DNA from: Stomoxys calcitrans
Lineage: Eukaryota; Arthropoda; Insecta; Diptera; Muscidae
Direction: 5' to 3'
Length of the DNA: 64,000 bases
NCBI RefSeq assembly: GCF_963082655.1
Contig: NC_081554.1
Span: 44,946,291 to 45,010,290 of the forward strand
This document shows, piece after piece, positions 24,951 through 39,563 of the stretch; the first letter of the stretch is position 1, and each line of letters begins with the position of its first letter. A model generated the notes under the pieces. The model searched no databases, had not been told where the DNA came from, and saw nothing but the letters and a program-made list of their open reading frames with translations. Position numbers and translations under genes: made by a program.

Positions 24951-27900
24951 AATCCATTAAAAGTCGAAGTTTCAGCATGAAAAATTTAAAATGGCTGTAT
25001 CTCCTAAACTATGCGTCCTAGAGGGAAATGGGCCTCAATTCGTGACTCCATCAAAAATTCAAAATTTATTCGAAAATCCATTCAAACTCGAGGTTTCAGC
25101 ATGAAAACTTTAAAATGGCTGTATCTCCTAAACTATGCGTCGTAGAGGGAAATGGGCCTTAATTCGTGACTCCATCAAAAATTCAAAATTTATTCGAAAA
25201 TCCATTAATACTCGAAGTTTCAGCATGAAAACTTTAAAATGGCTGTTTCTCCTAAACTATGCGTCGTAGAGGGAAATGGACCTTAATTCGTGACTCCATC
25301 AAAAATTCAAAATTTATTTAAAAATCCATTAAAAGTCGAAGTTTCAGCATGAAAACTTTAAAATGGCTGTATCTCCTAAACATGCGTCCTAGAGGGAAAT
25401 AGGCCTTAATTCGTGACTCCATCAAAAATTCAAAATTTATTCGAAAATCCATTAAAAGTCGAAGTTTCATCATGAAAACTTTAAAATGGCTGTATCTCCT
25501 AAACTATGCGTCGTAGAGGGAAATGGGCCTTAATTCGTGACTCCATCAAAAATTCAAAATTTATTCGAAAATCCATTAAAAGTCGAAGTTTCAGCATGAA
25601 AACTTTAAAATGGCTGTACCTCCTAAACTATGCGTCGTAGAGGGAAATGGGCCTGACTCCATCAAAAATTCAAAATTTATTCGAAAATCCATTAAAAGTC
25701 GAAGTTTCAGCATGAAAACTTTAAAATGGCTGTATCTCCTAAACTATGCGTCGTAGAGGGAAATGGGCCTTAATTCGTGACTCCATCAAATTCAAAATTT
25801 ATTCGAAAATCCATTCAAACTCGAAGTTTCAGCATGAAAACTTTAAAATGGCTGTATCTCCTAAACTATGCGTCCTAGAGGGAAATAGGCCTTAATTCGT
25901 GACTCCAGCAAAAATTCAAAATTTATTCGAAAATCCATTAAAACTTTAAAATGGCTGTATCTCCTAAACTATGCGTCCTAGAAGAAAATGGGCCTTAATT
26001 CGTGACTCCATCAAAAATTCAAAAATTATTCGAAAATCCATTCAAACTCGAAGTTTCAGCATGAAAACTTTAAAATGGCTGTATCTCCTAAACTATGCGT
26101 CCTAGAAGAAAAAGGGCCTTAATTCGTGACTCCATCAAAAATTCAAAAATTATTCGAAAATCCATTAAAACTCGAAGTTTCAGCATGAAAACTTTAAAAT
26201 GGCTATATCTTCTAAACTATGTGCCGTAGAGGGAAATGGGCCTTAATTCGTGACTCCATCAAAAAATTAGAAATTTCTCCGAAAATCCAATAAAAATCGA
26301 AATTTCACTTGCGAAACTTAAAATGGCTGTATCTCCTAAACTATGCGTCCTAGAGGGAAATGGGCTTTAATTCGTGACTCCATCAAAACTTCAAAATTTA
26401 TTCGATTTTTTCTCCATCAAAAATTCAAAATTTATTCGAAAATCCATTTAAACTCGAAGTTTCAGCATGAAAACTTTAAAAAGGCTGTATCTCCTAAACT
26501 ATGCATCCTAGAATGAAATGAGCCTTAATTCGTGACTCCATCAAAAATTCAAAATTTATTCGAAAATCCGTTAAAACTCAAAGTTTCAGCATGAAAACTT
26601 TAAAATGGCTCTATCTCCTAAACTATGCGTCGTAGAGGGAAATGGGCCTTAATTTGTGGCTCCATCAAAAATTCAAAATTTATTCGAAAATCCATTAATA
26701 CTCGAAGTTTCAGCATGAAAACTTTAAAATGGCTGTATCTCCTAAACTATGCGTCGTAGAGGGAAATGGGCCTTAATTCGTGACTCCATCAAAAATTCAA
26801 AATTTATTCGAAAATCCATTAATACTCGAAGTTTCAGCATAAAAACTTTAAAATGGCTGTATCTCCCAAACTATGCGTCCTAGAAGGAAATGGGCCTTAA
26901 TTCGTGACTCCATCAAAAATTCAAAATTTATTTGAAAATCCATTAATACTCGAAGTTTCAGCATGAAATCTTTAAAATGGCTATATCTCCTAAACTCTGC
27001 GTCCTAAAGGGAAATGGGCCTTAATTCGTGACTCCATCAAAAATTCAAAATTTATTCGAAAATCCGTTAAAACTCGAAGTTTCAGCATGAAAACTTTAAA
27101 ATGGCTGTATCTCCTAAACTATGCGTCGTAGAGGGAAATGGGCCTTAATTCATGACTCCATCAAAAATTCAAAATTTATTCGAAAATCCATTAATACTCG
27201 AAGTTTCAGCATGAAAACTTTAAAATGGCTGTATCTCCCAAACTATGCGTCCTAGAAGGAAATGGGCCTTAATTCGTGACTCCATCAAAAATTCAAAATT
27301 TATTCGAAAATCCATTAATACTCGAAGTTTCAGCATGAAAACTTTAAAATGGCTGTATCTCCTAAACTATGCGTCCTAGAGGGAAATGGGCCTCAATTCG
27401 TGACTCCATCAAATATTCAAAATTTATTCGAAAATCCATTCAAACTCGAAGTTTCAGCATGAAAACTTAAAAATGGCTATATCTCCTAAACTATGCGTCC
27501 TAGAAGGAAATGGGCCTTAATTCATGACTCCATCAAAAATTCAAAATTTATTCGAAAATCCATTAAAAGTCGAAGTTTCAGCATGAAAACTTTAAAATGG
27601 CTGTATCTCCTAAACTATGCGCTGTAGAGGGAAATGGGCCTCAATTCGTGACTCCATCAAATATTCAAAATTTATTCGAAAATCCATTCAAACTCGAAGT
27701 TTCAGCATGAAAACTTTAAAATGGCTGTATCTCCTAAACTATGCGCTGTAGAGGGAAATGGGCCTTAATTCGTGACTCCATCAAAAACTCAAAATTTATT
27801 CGAAAATCCATTAAAACTCGAAGTTTTAGCATGAAAACTTTAAAATGGCTGTATCTCCTAAACTATGCGTCGTAGAGGGAAATGGGCCATAATTCGTGAC

Positions 27901-30900
27901 TCCATCAAAAATTCAAAATTTATTCGAAAATCCGTCAAAACTCGAAGTTTCAGCATGAAAACTTTAAAATGGCTGTATCTCCTAAACTATGCGTCCTAGA
28001 GGGAAATGGGCCTTAATTCATGACTCCATCAAAAATTTAAAATTTATTCGAAAATCCATTCAAACTCGAGGTTTCAGCATGAAAACTTTAAAATGGCTGT
28101 ATCTCCTAAACTATGCGTCGTAGAGGGAAATGGGCCTTAATTCGTGACTCCATCAAAAATTCAAAATTTATTCGAAAATCCATTAATACTCGAAGTTTCA
28201 GCATGAAAACTTTAAAATGGCTGTTTCTCCTAAACTATGCGTCGTAGAGGGAAATGGACCTTAATTCGTGACTCCATCAAAAATTCAAAATTTATTTAAA
28301 AATCCATTAATACTCGAAGTTTCAGCATGAAAACTTTAAAATGGCTGTATCTCTTAAACTATGCGTCCTAGATGGAAATGGGCCTTAATTCGTCACTCCA
28401 TCAAAAATTCAAAATTTATTCGAAAATCCATTAATACTCGAAGTTTCAGCATGAAAACTTTAAAATGGCTGTATCTCCTAAACTATGCGTCCTAGAGGGA
28501 AATGGGCCTCAATTCGTGACTCCATCAAATATTCAAAATTTATTCGAAAATCCATTCAAACTCGAAGTTTCAGCATGAAAACTTTAAAATGGCTATATCT
28601 CCTAAACTATGCGTCCTAGAAGGAAATGGGCCTTAATTCATGACTCCATCAAAAATTCAAAATTTATTCGAAAATCCATTAAAAGTCGAAGTTTCAGCAT
28701 GAAAACTTTAAAATGGCTGTATCTCCTAAACTATGCGCTGTAGAGGGAAATGGGCCTCAATTCGTGACTCCATCAAATATTCAAAATTTATTCGAAAATC
28801 CATTCAAACTCGAAGTTTCAGCATGAAAACTTTAAAATGGCTGTATCTCCTAAACTATGCGCTGTAGAGGGAAATGGGCCTTAATTCGTGACTCCATCAA
28901 AAACTCAAAATTTATTCGAAAATCCATTAAAACTCGAAGTTTTAGCATGAAAACTTTAAAATGGCTGTATCTCCTAAACTATGCGTCCTAGAGGGAAATG
29001 GGCCTCAATTCGTGACTCCATCAAATATTCAAAATTTATTCGAAAATCCATTCAAACTCGAAGTTTCAGCATGAAAACTTTAAAATGGCTATATCTCCTA
29101 AACTATGCGTCCTAGAAGGAAATGGGCCTTAATTCATGACTCCATCAAAAATTCAAAATTTATTCGAAAATCCATTCAAACTCGAGGTTTCAGCATGAAA
29201 ACTTTAAAATGGCTGTATCTCCTAAACTATGCGTCGTAGAGGGAAATGGGCCTTAATTCGTGACTCCATCAAAAATTCAAAATTTATTCGAAAATCCATT
29301 AATACTCGAAGTTTCAGCATGAAAACTTTAAAATGGCTGTTTCTCCTAAACTATGCGTCGTAGAGGGAAATGGACCTTAATTCGTGACTCCATCAAAAAT
29401 TCAAAATTTATTTAAAAATCCATTAAAAGTCGAAGTTTCAGCATGAAAACTTTAAAATGGCTGTATCTCCTAAACTATGCGTCCTAGCCGGAAATGGGCC
29501 TCAATTCGTAACTCCATCAAAAATTAAAAATTTATTCGAAAATCCATTAAAACTCGAAGTTTCAGCATGAAAACTTTAATATGGCTGTATCTCCTAAACT
29601 ATGCGTCGTAGAATTAAGTGGGCCTTAATTCGTGACTCCATCAAAAATTCAAAATTTATTCGAAAATCCATTAAAAGTCGAAGTTTCAGCATGAAAACTT
29701 TAAAATGGCTGTACCTCCTAAACTATGCGTCGTAGAGGGAAATGGGCCTGACTCCATCAAAAATTCAAAATTTATTCGAAAATCCATTAAAAGTCGAAGT
29801 TTCAGCATGAAAACTTTAAAATGGCTGTATCTCCTAAACTATGCGTCGTAGAGGGAAATGGGCCTTAATTCGTGACTCCATCAAATTCAAAATTTATTCG
29901 AAAATCCATTCAAACTCGAAGTTTCAGCATGAAAACTTTAAAATGGCTGTATCTCCTAAACTATGCGTCCTAGAGGGAAATAGGCCTTAATTCGTGACTC
30001 CAGCAAAAATTCAAAATTTATTCGAAAATCCATTAAAACTTTAAAATGGCTGTATCTCCTAAACTATGCGTCCTAGAAGAAAATGGGCCTTAATTCGTGA
30101 CTCCATCAAAAATTCAAAAATTATTCGAAAATCCATTAAAACTCGAAGTTTCAGCATGAAAACTTTAAAATGGCTGTATCTCCTAAACTATGCGTCCTAG
30201 AAGAAAAAGGGCCTTAATTCGTGACTCCATCAAAAATTCAAAAATTATTCGAAAATCCATTAAAACTCGAAGTTTCAGCATGAAAACTTTAAAATGGCTG
30301 TATCTCCTAAACTATGCGTCGTAGAGGGTAATGGACCTTAATTCGTGACTCCATCAAAAATTCAAAATTTTTTCTAAAATCCATTAATACTCGAAGTTTC
30401 AGCATGAAAACTTTAAAATGGCTGTATCTCCTAAACTATGCGTCCTAGAAGGGCCTCAATTCGTGACTCCATCAAAAATTCAAAATTTATTCGAAAATCC
30501 ATTCAAACTCGATGTTTCAGCATGAAAACTTTAAAATGGCTATATCTCCTAAACTATGCGTCCTAGAGGGAAATGGGCCTTAATTCGTGACTCCATCAAA
30601 AATTCAAAATTTATTTAAAAATCCATTAAAACTCGAAGTTTCAGCATGAAAACTTTAAAATGGCTGTATCTCTTAAACTATGCGTCCTAGAAGGAAATGG
30701 GCCTTAATTCGTGACTCCATCAAAAGTTTCAGCATGAAAACTTTAAAATGGCTGTATCTCTTAAACTATGCGTTCTAGAAGGAAATGGGCCTTAATTCGT
30801 GACTCCATCAAAAATTAAAAATTTATTCGAAAATGGCTGTATCTCCTAAACAATGCGTCCTGGAGGGAAATGGGCCTTAATTCGTGACTACATCTAAAAT

Positions 30901-33394
30901 TCAAAATTTATTCGAAAATCCATTAAAACTCGAAGTTTCAGCATGAAAACTTTAATCAAAAATTCAAAATTTATTCGAAAATCCATTAAAACTCGAAGTT
31001 TCAGCATGAAAACTCCTAAACTATGCGTCCTGGAGGAAAATGGGTCTTGATTCGTGACTACATCTAAAATTCAAAATTTATTCGAACATCCATTAAAACT
31101 CGAAGTTTCAGCATGAAAACTTTAAAAATGGTTGTATCTCCTAAACTATGCGTCCTAGAGGGAAATGGGCTTTAATTCGTGACTCCATCAAAACTTCAAA
31201 ATTTATTCGAAAATCCAATAAAACTCGAAGTTTCTCCATCAAAAATTCAAAATTTATTCGAAAATCCATTTAAACTCGAAGTTTCAGCATGAAAACTTTA
31301 AAAAGGCTGTATCTCCTAAACTATGCATCCTAGAATGAAATGAGCCTTAATTCGTGACTCCATCAAAAATTCAAAATTTATTCGAAAATCCGTTAAAACT
31401 CAAAGTTTCAGCATGAAAACTTTAAAATGGCTCTATCTCCTAAACTATGCGTCGTAGAGGGAAATGGGCCTTAATTTGTGGCTCCATCAAAAATTCAAAA
31501 TTTATTCGAAAATCCATTAATACTCGAAGTTTCAGCATGAAAACTTTAAAATGGCTGTATCTCCTAAACTATGCGTCGTAGAGGGAAATGGGCCTTAATT
31601 CGTGACTCCATCAAAAATTCAAAATTTATTCGAAAATCCATTAATACTCGAAGTTTCAGCATGAAAACTTTAAAATGGCTGTATCTCCCAAACTATGCGT
31701 CCTAGAAGGAAATGGGCCTTAATTCGTGACTCCATCAAAAATTCAAAATTTATTCGAAAATCCATTAATACTCGAAGTTTCAGCATGAAAACTTTAAAAT
31801 GGCTATATCTCCTAAACTCTGCGTCCTAAAGGGAAATGGGCCTTAATTCGTGACTCCATCAAAAATTCAAAATTTATTCGAAAATCCGTTAAAACTCGAA
31901 GTTTCAGCATGAAAACTTTAAAATGGCTGTATCTCCTAAACTATGCGTCGTAGAGGGAAATGGGCCTTAATTCATGACTCCATCAAAAATTCAAAATTTA
32001 TTCGAAAATCCATTAATACTCGAAGTTTCAGCATGAAAACTTTAAAATGGCTGTATCTCCCAAACTATGCGTCCTAGAAGGAAATGGGCCTTAATTCGTG
32101 ACTCCATCAAAAATTCAAAATTTATTCGAAAATCCATTAATACTCGAAGTTTCAGCATGAAAACTTTAAAATGGCTGTATCTCCTAAACTATGCGTCCTA
32201 GAGGGAAATGGGCCTCAATTCGTGACTCCATCAAATATTCAAAATTTATTCGAAAATCCATTCAAACTCGAAGTTTCAGCATGAAAACTTTAAAATGGCT
32301 ATATCTCCTAAACTATGCGTCCTAGAAGGAAGTGGGCCTTAATTCATGACTCCATCAAAAATTCAAAATTTATTCGAAAATCCATTAAAAGTCGAAGTTT
32401 CAGCATGAAAACTTTAAAATGGCTGTATCTCCTAAACTATGCGCTGTAGAGGGAAATGGGCCTCAATTCGTGACTCCATCAAATATTCAAAATTTATTCG
32501 AAAATCCATTCAAACTCGAAGTTTCAGCATGAAAACTTTAAAATGGCTGTATCTCCTAAACTATGCATCCTAGGGGGAAATGGGCCTCAATTCGTGACTC
32601 CATCAAAAATTCAAAATTTATTCGAAAATCCATTAATACTCGAAGTTTCAGCATGAAAACTTTAAAATGGCTGTATCTCTTAAACTATGCGTCCTAGAGG
32701 GAAATGGGCCTTAATTTGTGACTCCATCAAAAATTCAAAATTTATTCGAAAATCCATTAAAACTCGAAGTTTCAGCATGAAAACTTTAAAATGGCTGTAT
32801 CTCTTAAACTATGCGTCCTAGAAGGAAATGGGCCTTAATTCGTGACTCCATCAAAATTTTCAGCATGAAAACTTTAAAATGGCTGTATCTCTTAAACTAT
32901 GCGTTCTAGAAGGAAATGGGCCTTAATTCGTGACTCCACCAAAAATTCAAAATTTATTCGAAAATCCGTTAAAACTCGAAGTTTTAACGTCCTAGAAGGA
33001 AATGGGCCTTAATTCGTGACTCCATCAAAAATTAAAAATTTATTCGAAAATCCATTAAAACTCGAAGTTTCAGCATGAAAACTTTAAAATGGTTGTATCT
33101 CCTAAACTATGCGTCCTGGAGGGAAATGGGTCTTAATTCGTGACTACATCTAAAATTCAAAATTTATTCGAAAATCCATTAAAACTCGAAGTTTCAGCAT
33201 GAAAACTTTAATCAAAAATTCAAAATTTATTCGAAAATCCATTAAAACTCGAAGTTTCAGCATGAAAACTTTAAAAATGGCTGTATCTCCTAAACTATGC
33301 GTCCTGGAGGGAAATAAGTCTTAATTCGTGACTACATCAAAAATTCAAAATTTATTCGAAAATCCATTAAAACTCGAAGTTTCAGCATGAAAAC

Positions 33395-35020
33395 TTTAAA
33401 AATGGTTGTATCTCCTAAACTATGCGTCGTAGAGGGAAATGGGCTTTAATTCGTGACTCCATCAAAACTTCAAAATTTATTCGAAAATCCATTAAAACTC
33501 GAAGTTTCTCCATCAAAAATTCAAAATTTATTCGAAAATCCATTAAAACTCGAAGTTTCAGCATGAAAACTTTAAAAAGGCTGTATCTCCTAAACTATGC
33601 GTCCTAGAATGAAATGAGCCTTAATTCGTGACTCCATCAAAAATTCAAAATTTATTCGAAAATCCGTTAAAACTCAAAGTTTCAGCATGAAAACTTTAAA
33701 ATGGCTCTATCTCCTAAACTATGCGTCGTAGAGGGAAATGGGCCTTAATTTGTGGCTCCATCAAAAATTCAAAATTTATTCGAAAATCCATTAATACTCG
33801 AAGTTTCAGCATGAAAACTTTAAAGTGGCAGTATCTCCTAAACTATGCGCCCTAGAGGGAAATGGGCCTTAATTCGTGACTCCATCAAAAATTCAAAATT
33901 TATTCGAAAATCCATTAATACTCGAAGTTTCAGCATGAAAACTTTAAAATGGCTATATCTCCTAAACTCTGCGTCCTAAAGGGAAATGGGCCTTAATTCG
34001 TGACTCCATCAAAAATTCAAAATTTATTCGAAAATCCGTTAAAACTCGAAGTTTCAGCATGAAAACTTTAAAATGGCTGTATCTCCTAAACTATGCGCTG
34101 TAGAGGGAAATGTGCCTTAATTCGTGACTCCATCAAAAATTCAAAATTTATTCGAAAATCCATTAAAACTGGAAGTTTCAGCATGAAAACTTTAAAATGG
34201 CTGTATCTCCTAAACTATGCGCTGTAGAGGGAAATGGGCCTTAATTCGTGACTCCATCAAAAATTCAAAATTTATTCGAAAATCCATTCAAACTCGAAGT
34301 TTCAGTATGAAAACTTTAAAATGGCTATATCTCCTAAACTATGCGTCCTAGAAGGAAATGGGCCTTAATTCATGACTCCATCAAAAATTCAAAATTTATT
34401 CGAAAATCCATTAATACTCGAAGTTTCAGCATGAAAACTTTAAAATGGCTGTATCTCCTAAACTATGCGTCCTAGAGGGAAATGGGCCTCAATTCGTGAC
34501 TCCATCAAATATTCAAAATTTATTCGAAAATCCATTCAAACTCGAAGTTTCAGCATGAAAACTTTAAAATGGCTATATCTCCTAAACTATGCGTCCTAGA
34601 AGGAAATGGGCCTTAATTCATGACTCCATCAAAAATTCAAAATTTATTCGAAAATCCATTAAAAGTCGAAGTTTCAGCATGAAAACTTTAAAATGGCTGT
34701 ATCTCCTAAACTATGCGCTGTAGAGGGAAATGGGCCTCAATTCGTGACTCCATCAAATATTCAAAATTTATTCGAAAATCCATTCAAACTCGAAGTTTCA
34801 GCATGAAAACTTTAAAATGGCTGTATCTCCTAAACTATGCGCTGTAGAGGGAAATGGGCCTTAATTCGTGACTCCATCAAAAACTCAAAATTTATTCGAA
34901 AATCCATTAAAACTCGAAGTTTTAGCATGAAAACTTTAAAATGGCTGTATCTCCTAAACTATGCGTCCTAGAGGGAAATGGGCCATAATTCGTGACTCCA
35001 TCAAAAATTCAAAATTTATT
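33395..35020 (+). repeat. Satellite segmental duplicate A (partner 39564-41189)
   Basis: A run of monomers including the irregular 'gaagtttctccatcaaaaat' junction and 'cctagaatgaaatgagcc' recurs 6,169 bp downstream almost unchanged. The duplication is long and faithful enough that the same chance 61-codon frame (33422 and 39591) is preserved in both copies. Confidence 0.8.
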
Positions 35021-38000
35021 CGAAAATCCGTCAAAACTCGAAGTTTCAGCATGAAAACTTTAAAATGGCTGTATCTCCTAAACTATGCGTCCTAGAGGGA
35101 AATGGGCCTTAATTCGTGACTCCATCAAAAACTCAAAATTTATTCGAAAATCCATTAAAACTCGAAGTTTCAACATGAAAACTTTAAAATGACTATATCT
35201 TCTAAACTATGCGTCGTAGAGGGAAATGGGCCTTAATTCGTGACTCCATCAAAAATTCAAAATTTATTCGAAAATCCGTCAAAACTCGAAGTTTCAGCAT
35301 GAAAACTTTAAAATGGCTGTATCTCCTAAACTATGCATCCTAGGGGGAAATGGGCCTCAATTCGTGACTCCATCAAAAATTCAAAATTTATTCGAAAATC
35401 CATTAATACTCGAAGTTTCAGCATGAAAACTTTAAAATGGCTGTATCTCCTAAACTATGCGTCCCAGAAGGAAATGGGCCTTAATTCGTGACTCCATCAA
35501 AAATTAAAAATTTTTTCCAAAATCCATTAAAACTCGAAGTTTCTCCATTAACACTCGAAGTTTCAGCATGAAAACTTTAAAATGGCTGTATCTCCTAAAC
35601 TATGCGTCCTAGCCGGAAATGGGCCTCAATTCGTAACTCCATCAAAAATTAAAAATTTATTCGAAAATCCATTAAAACTCGAAGTTTCAGCATGAAAACT
35701 TTAATATGGCTGTATCTCCTAAACTATGCGTCGTAGAATTAAGTGGGCCTTAATTCGTGACTCCATCAAAAATTAAAAATTTATTCGAAAATCCATTAAA
35801 ACTCGAAGTTTCAGCATGAAAACTTTAAAATGGCTGTATCTCTTAAACTATGCGTCCTAGAGGGAAATGGGCCTTAATTTGTGACTCCATCAAAAATTCA
35901 AAATTTATTCGAAAATCCATTAAAACTGGAAGTTTCAGCATGAAAACTTTAAAATGGCTGTATCTCCTAAACTATGCGCTGTAGAGGGAAATGGGCCTTA
36001 ATTCGTGACTCCATCAAAAATTCAAAATTTATTCGAAAATCCATTCAAACTCGAAGTTTCAGCATGAAAACTTTAAAATGGCTATATCTCCTAAACTATG
36101 CGTCCTAGAAGGAAATGGGCCTTAATTCATGACTCCATCAAAAATTCAAAATTTATTCGAAAATCCATTAATACTCGAAGTTTCAGCATGAAAACTTTAA
36201 AATGGCTGTATCTCCTAAACTATGCGTCCTAGAGGGAAATGGGCCTCAATTCGTGACTCCATCAAATATTCAAAATTTATTCGAAAATCCATTCAAACTC
36301 GAAGTTTCACCATGAAAACTTTAAAATGGCTATATCTCCTAAACTATGCGTCCTAGAAGGAAATGGGCCTTAATTCATGACTCCATCAAAAATTCAAAAT
36401 TTATTCGAAAATCCGTCAAAACTCGAAGTTTCAGCATGAAAACTTTAAAATGGCTGTATCTCCTAAACTATGCATCCTAGGGGGAAATGGGCCTCAATTC
36501 GTGACTCCATCAAAAATTCAAAATTTATTCGAAAATCCATTAATACTCGAAGTTTCAGCATGAAAACTTTAAAATGGCTGTATCTCCTAAACTATGCGCT
36601 GTAGAGGGAAATGGGCCTTAATTCGTGACTCCATCAAAAATTAAAAATTTTTTCCAAAATCCATTAAAACTCGAAGTTTCTCCATTAACACTCGAAGTTT
36701 CAGCATGAAAACTTTAAAATGGCTGTATCTCCTAAACTATGCGTCCTAGCCGGAAATGGGCCTCAATTCGTAACTCCATCAAAAATTAAAAATTTATTCG
36801 AAAATCCATTAAAACTCGAAGTTTCAGCATGAAAACTTTAATATGGCTGTATCTCCTAAACTATGCGTCGTAGAATTAAGTGGGCCTTAATTCGTGACTC
36901 CATCAAAAATTAAAAATTTATTCGAAAATCCATTAAAACTCGAAGTTTCAGCATGAAAACTTTAAAATGGCTGTATCTCTTAAACTATGCGTCCTAGAGG
37001 GAAATGGGCCTTAATTCATGACTCCATCAAAAATTCAAAATTTATTCGAAAATCCATTAATACTCGAAGTTTCAGCATGAAAACTTTAAAATGGCTGTAT
37101 CTCCTAAACTATGCGTCCTAGAGGGAAATGGGCCTTAATTCGTGACTCCATCAAAAACTCAAAATTTATTCGAAAATCCATTAAAACTCGAAGTTTCAAC
37201 ATGAAAACTTTAAAATGACTATATCTTCTAAACTATGCGTCGTAGAGGGAAATGGGCCTTAATTCGTGACTCCATCAAAAATTCAAAATTTATTCGAAAA
37301 TCCGTCAAAACTCGAAGTTTCAGCATGAAAACTTTAAAATGGCTGTATCTCCTAAACTATGCATCCTAGGGGGAAATGGGCCTCAATTCGTGACTCCATC
37401 AAAAATTCAAAATTTATTCGAAAATCCATTAATACTCGAAGTTTCAGCATGAAAACTTTAAAATGGCTGTATCTCCTAAACTATGCGTCCCAGAAGGAAA
37501 TGGGCCTTAATTCGTGACTCCATCAAAAATTAAAAATTTTTTCCAAAATCCATTAAAACTCGAAGTTTCTCCATTAACACTCGAAGTTTCAGCATGAAAA
37601 CTTTAAAATGGCTGTATCTCCTAAACTATGCGTCCTAGCCGGAAATGGGCCTCAATTCGTAACTCCATCAAAAATTAAAAATTTATTCGAAAATCCATTA
37701 AAACTCGAAGTTTCAGCATGAAAACTTTAATATGGCTGTATCTCCTAAACTATGCGTCGTAGAATTAAGTGGGCCTTAATTCGTGACTCCATCAAAAATT
37801 AAAAATTTATTCGAAAATCCATTAAAACTCGAAGTTTCAGCATGAAAACTTTAAAATGGCTGTATCTCTTAAACTATGCGTCCTAGAGGGAAATGGGCCT
37901 TAATTTGTGACTCCATCAAAAATTCAAAATTTATTCGAAAATCCATTAAAACTCGAAGTTTCAGCATGAAAACTTTAAAATGGCTGTATCTCTTAAACTA

Positions 38001-39563
38001 TGCGTCCTAGAAGGAAATGGGCCTTAATTCGTGACTCCATCAAAATTTTCAGCATGAAAACTTTAAAATGGCTGTATCTCTTAAACTATGCGTTCTAGAA
38101 GGAAATGGGCCTTAATTCGTGACTCCACCAAAAATTCAAAATTTATTCGAAAATCCGTTAAAACTCGAAGTTTTAACGTCCTAGAAGGAAATGGGCCTTA
38201 ATTCGTGACTCCATCAAAAATTAAAAATTTATTCGAAAATCCATTAAAACTCGAAGTTTCAGCATGAAAACTTTAAAATGGTTGTATCTCCTAAACTATG
38301 CGTCCTGGAGGGAAATGGGTCTTAATTCGTGACTACATCTAAAATTCAAAATTTATTCGAAAATCCATTAAAACTCGAAGTTTCAGCATGAAAACTTTAA
38401 TCAAAAATTCAAAATTTATTCGAAAATCCATTAAAACTCGAAGTTTCAGCATGAAAACTTTAAAATGGTTGTATCTCCTAAACTATGCGTCCTGGAGGGA
38501 AATGGGTCTTAATTCGTGACTACATCTAAAATTAAAAATTTATTCGAAAATCCATTAAAACTCGAAGTTTCAGCATGAAAACTTTAATATGGCTGTATCT
38601 CCTAAACTATGCGTCGTAGAATTAAGTGGGCCTTAATTCGTGACTCCATCAAAAATTAAAAATTTATTCGAAAATCCATTAAAACTCGAAGTTTCAGCAT
38701 GAAAACTTTAAAATGGTTGTATCTCCTAAACTATGCGTCCTGGAGGGAAATGGGTCTTAATTCGTGACTACATCTAAAATTCAAAATTTATTCGAAAATC
38801 CATTAAAACTCGAAGTTTCAGCATGAAAACTTTAATCAAAAATTCAAAATTTATTCGAAAATCCATTAAAACTCGAAGTTTCAGCATGAAAACTTTAAAA
38901 TGGTTGTATCTCCTAAACTATGCGTCCTGGAGGGAAATGGGTCTTAATTCGTGACTACATCTAAAATTAAAAATTTATTCGAAAATCCATTAAAACTCGA
39001 AGTTTCAGCATGAAAACTTTAATATGGCTGTATCTCCTAAACTATGCGTCGTAGAATTAAGTGGGCCTTAATTCGTGACTCCATCAAAAATTAAAAATTT
39101 ATTCGAAAATCCATTAAAACTCGAAGTTTCAGCATGAAAACTTTAAAATGGCTGTATCTCTTAAACTATGCGTCCTAGAGGGAAATGGGCCTTAATTTGT
39201 GACTCCATCAAAAATTCAAAATTTATTCGAAAATCCATTAAAACTCGAAGTTTCAGCATGAAAACTTTAAAATGGCTGTATCTCTTAAACTATGCGTCCT
39301 AGAAGGAAATGGGCCTTAATTCGTGACTCCATCAAAATTTTCAGCATGAAAACTTTAAAATGGCTGTATCTCTTAAACTATGCGTTCTAGAAGGAAATGG
39401 GCCTTAATTCGTGACTCCACCAAAAATTCAAAATTTATTCGAAAATCCGTTAAAACTCGAAGTTTTAACGTCCTAGAAGGAAATGGGCCTTAATTCGTGA
39501 CTCCATCAAAAATTAAAAATTTATTCGAAAATCCATTAAAACTCGAAGTTTCAGCATGAAAAC

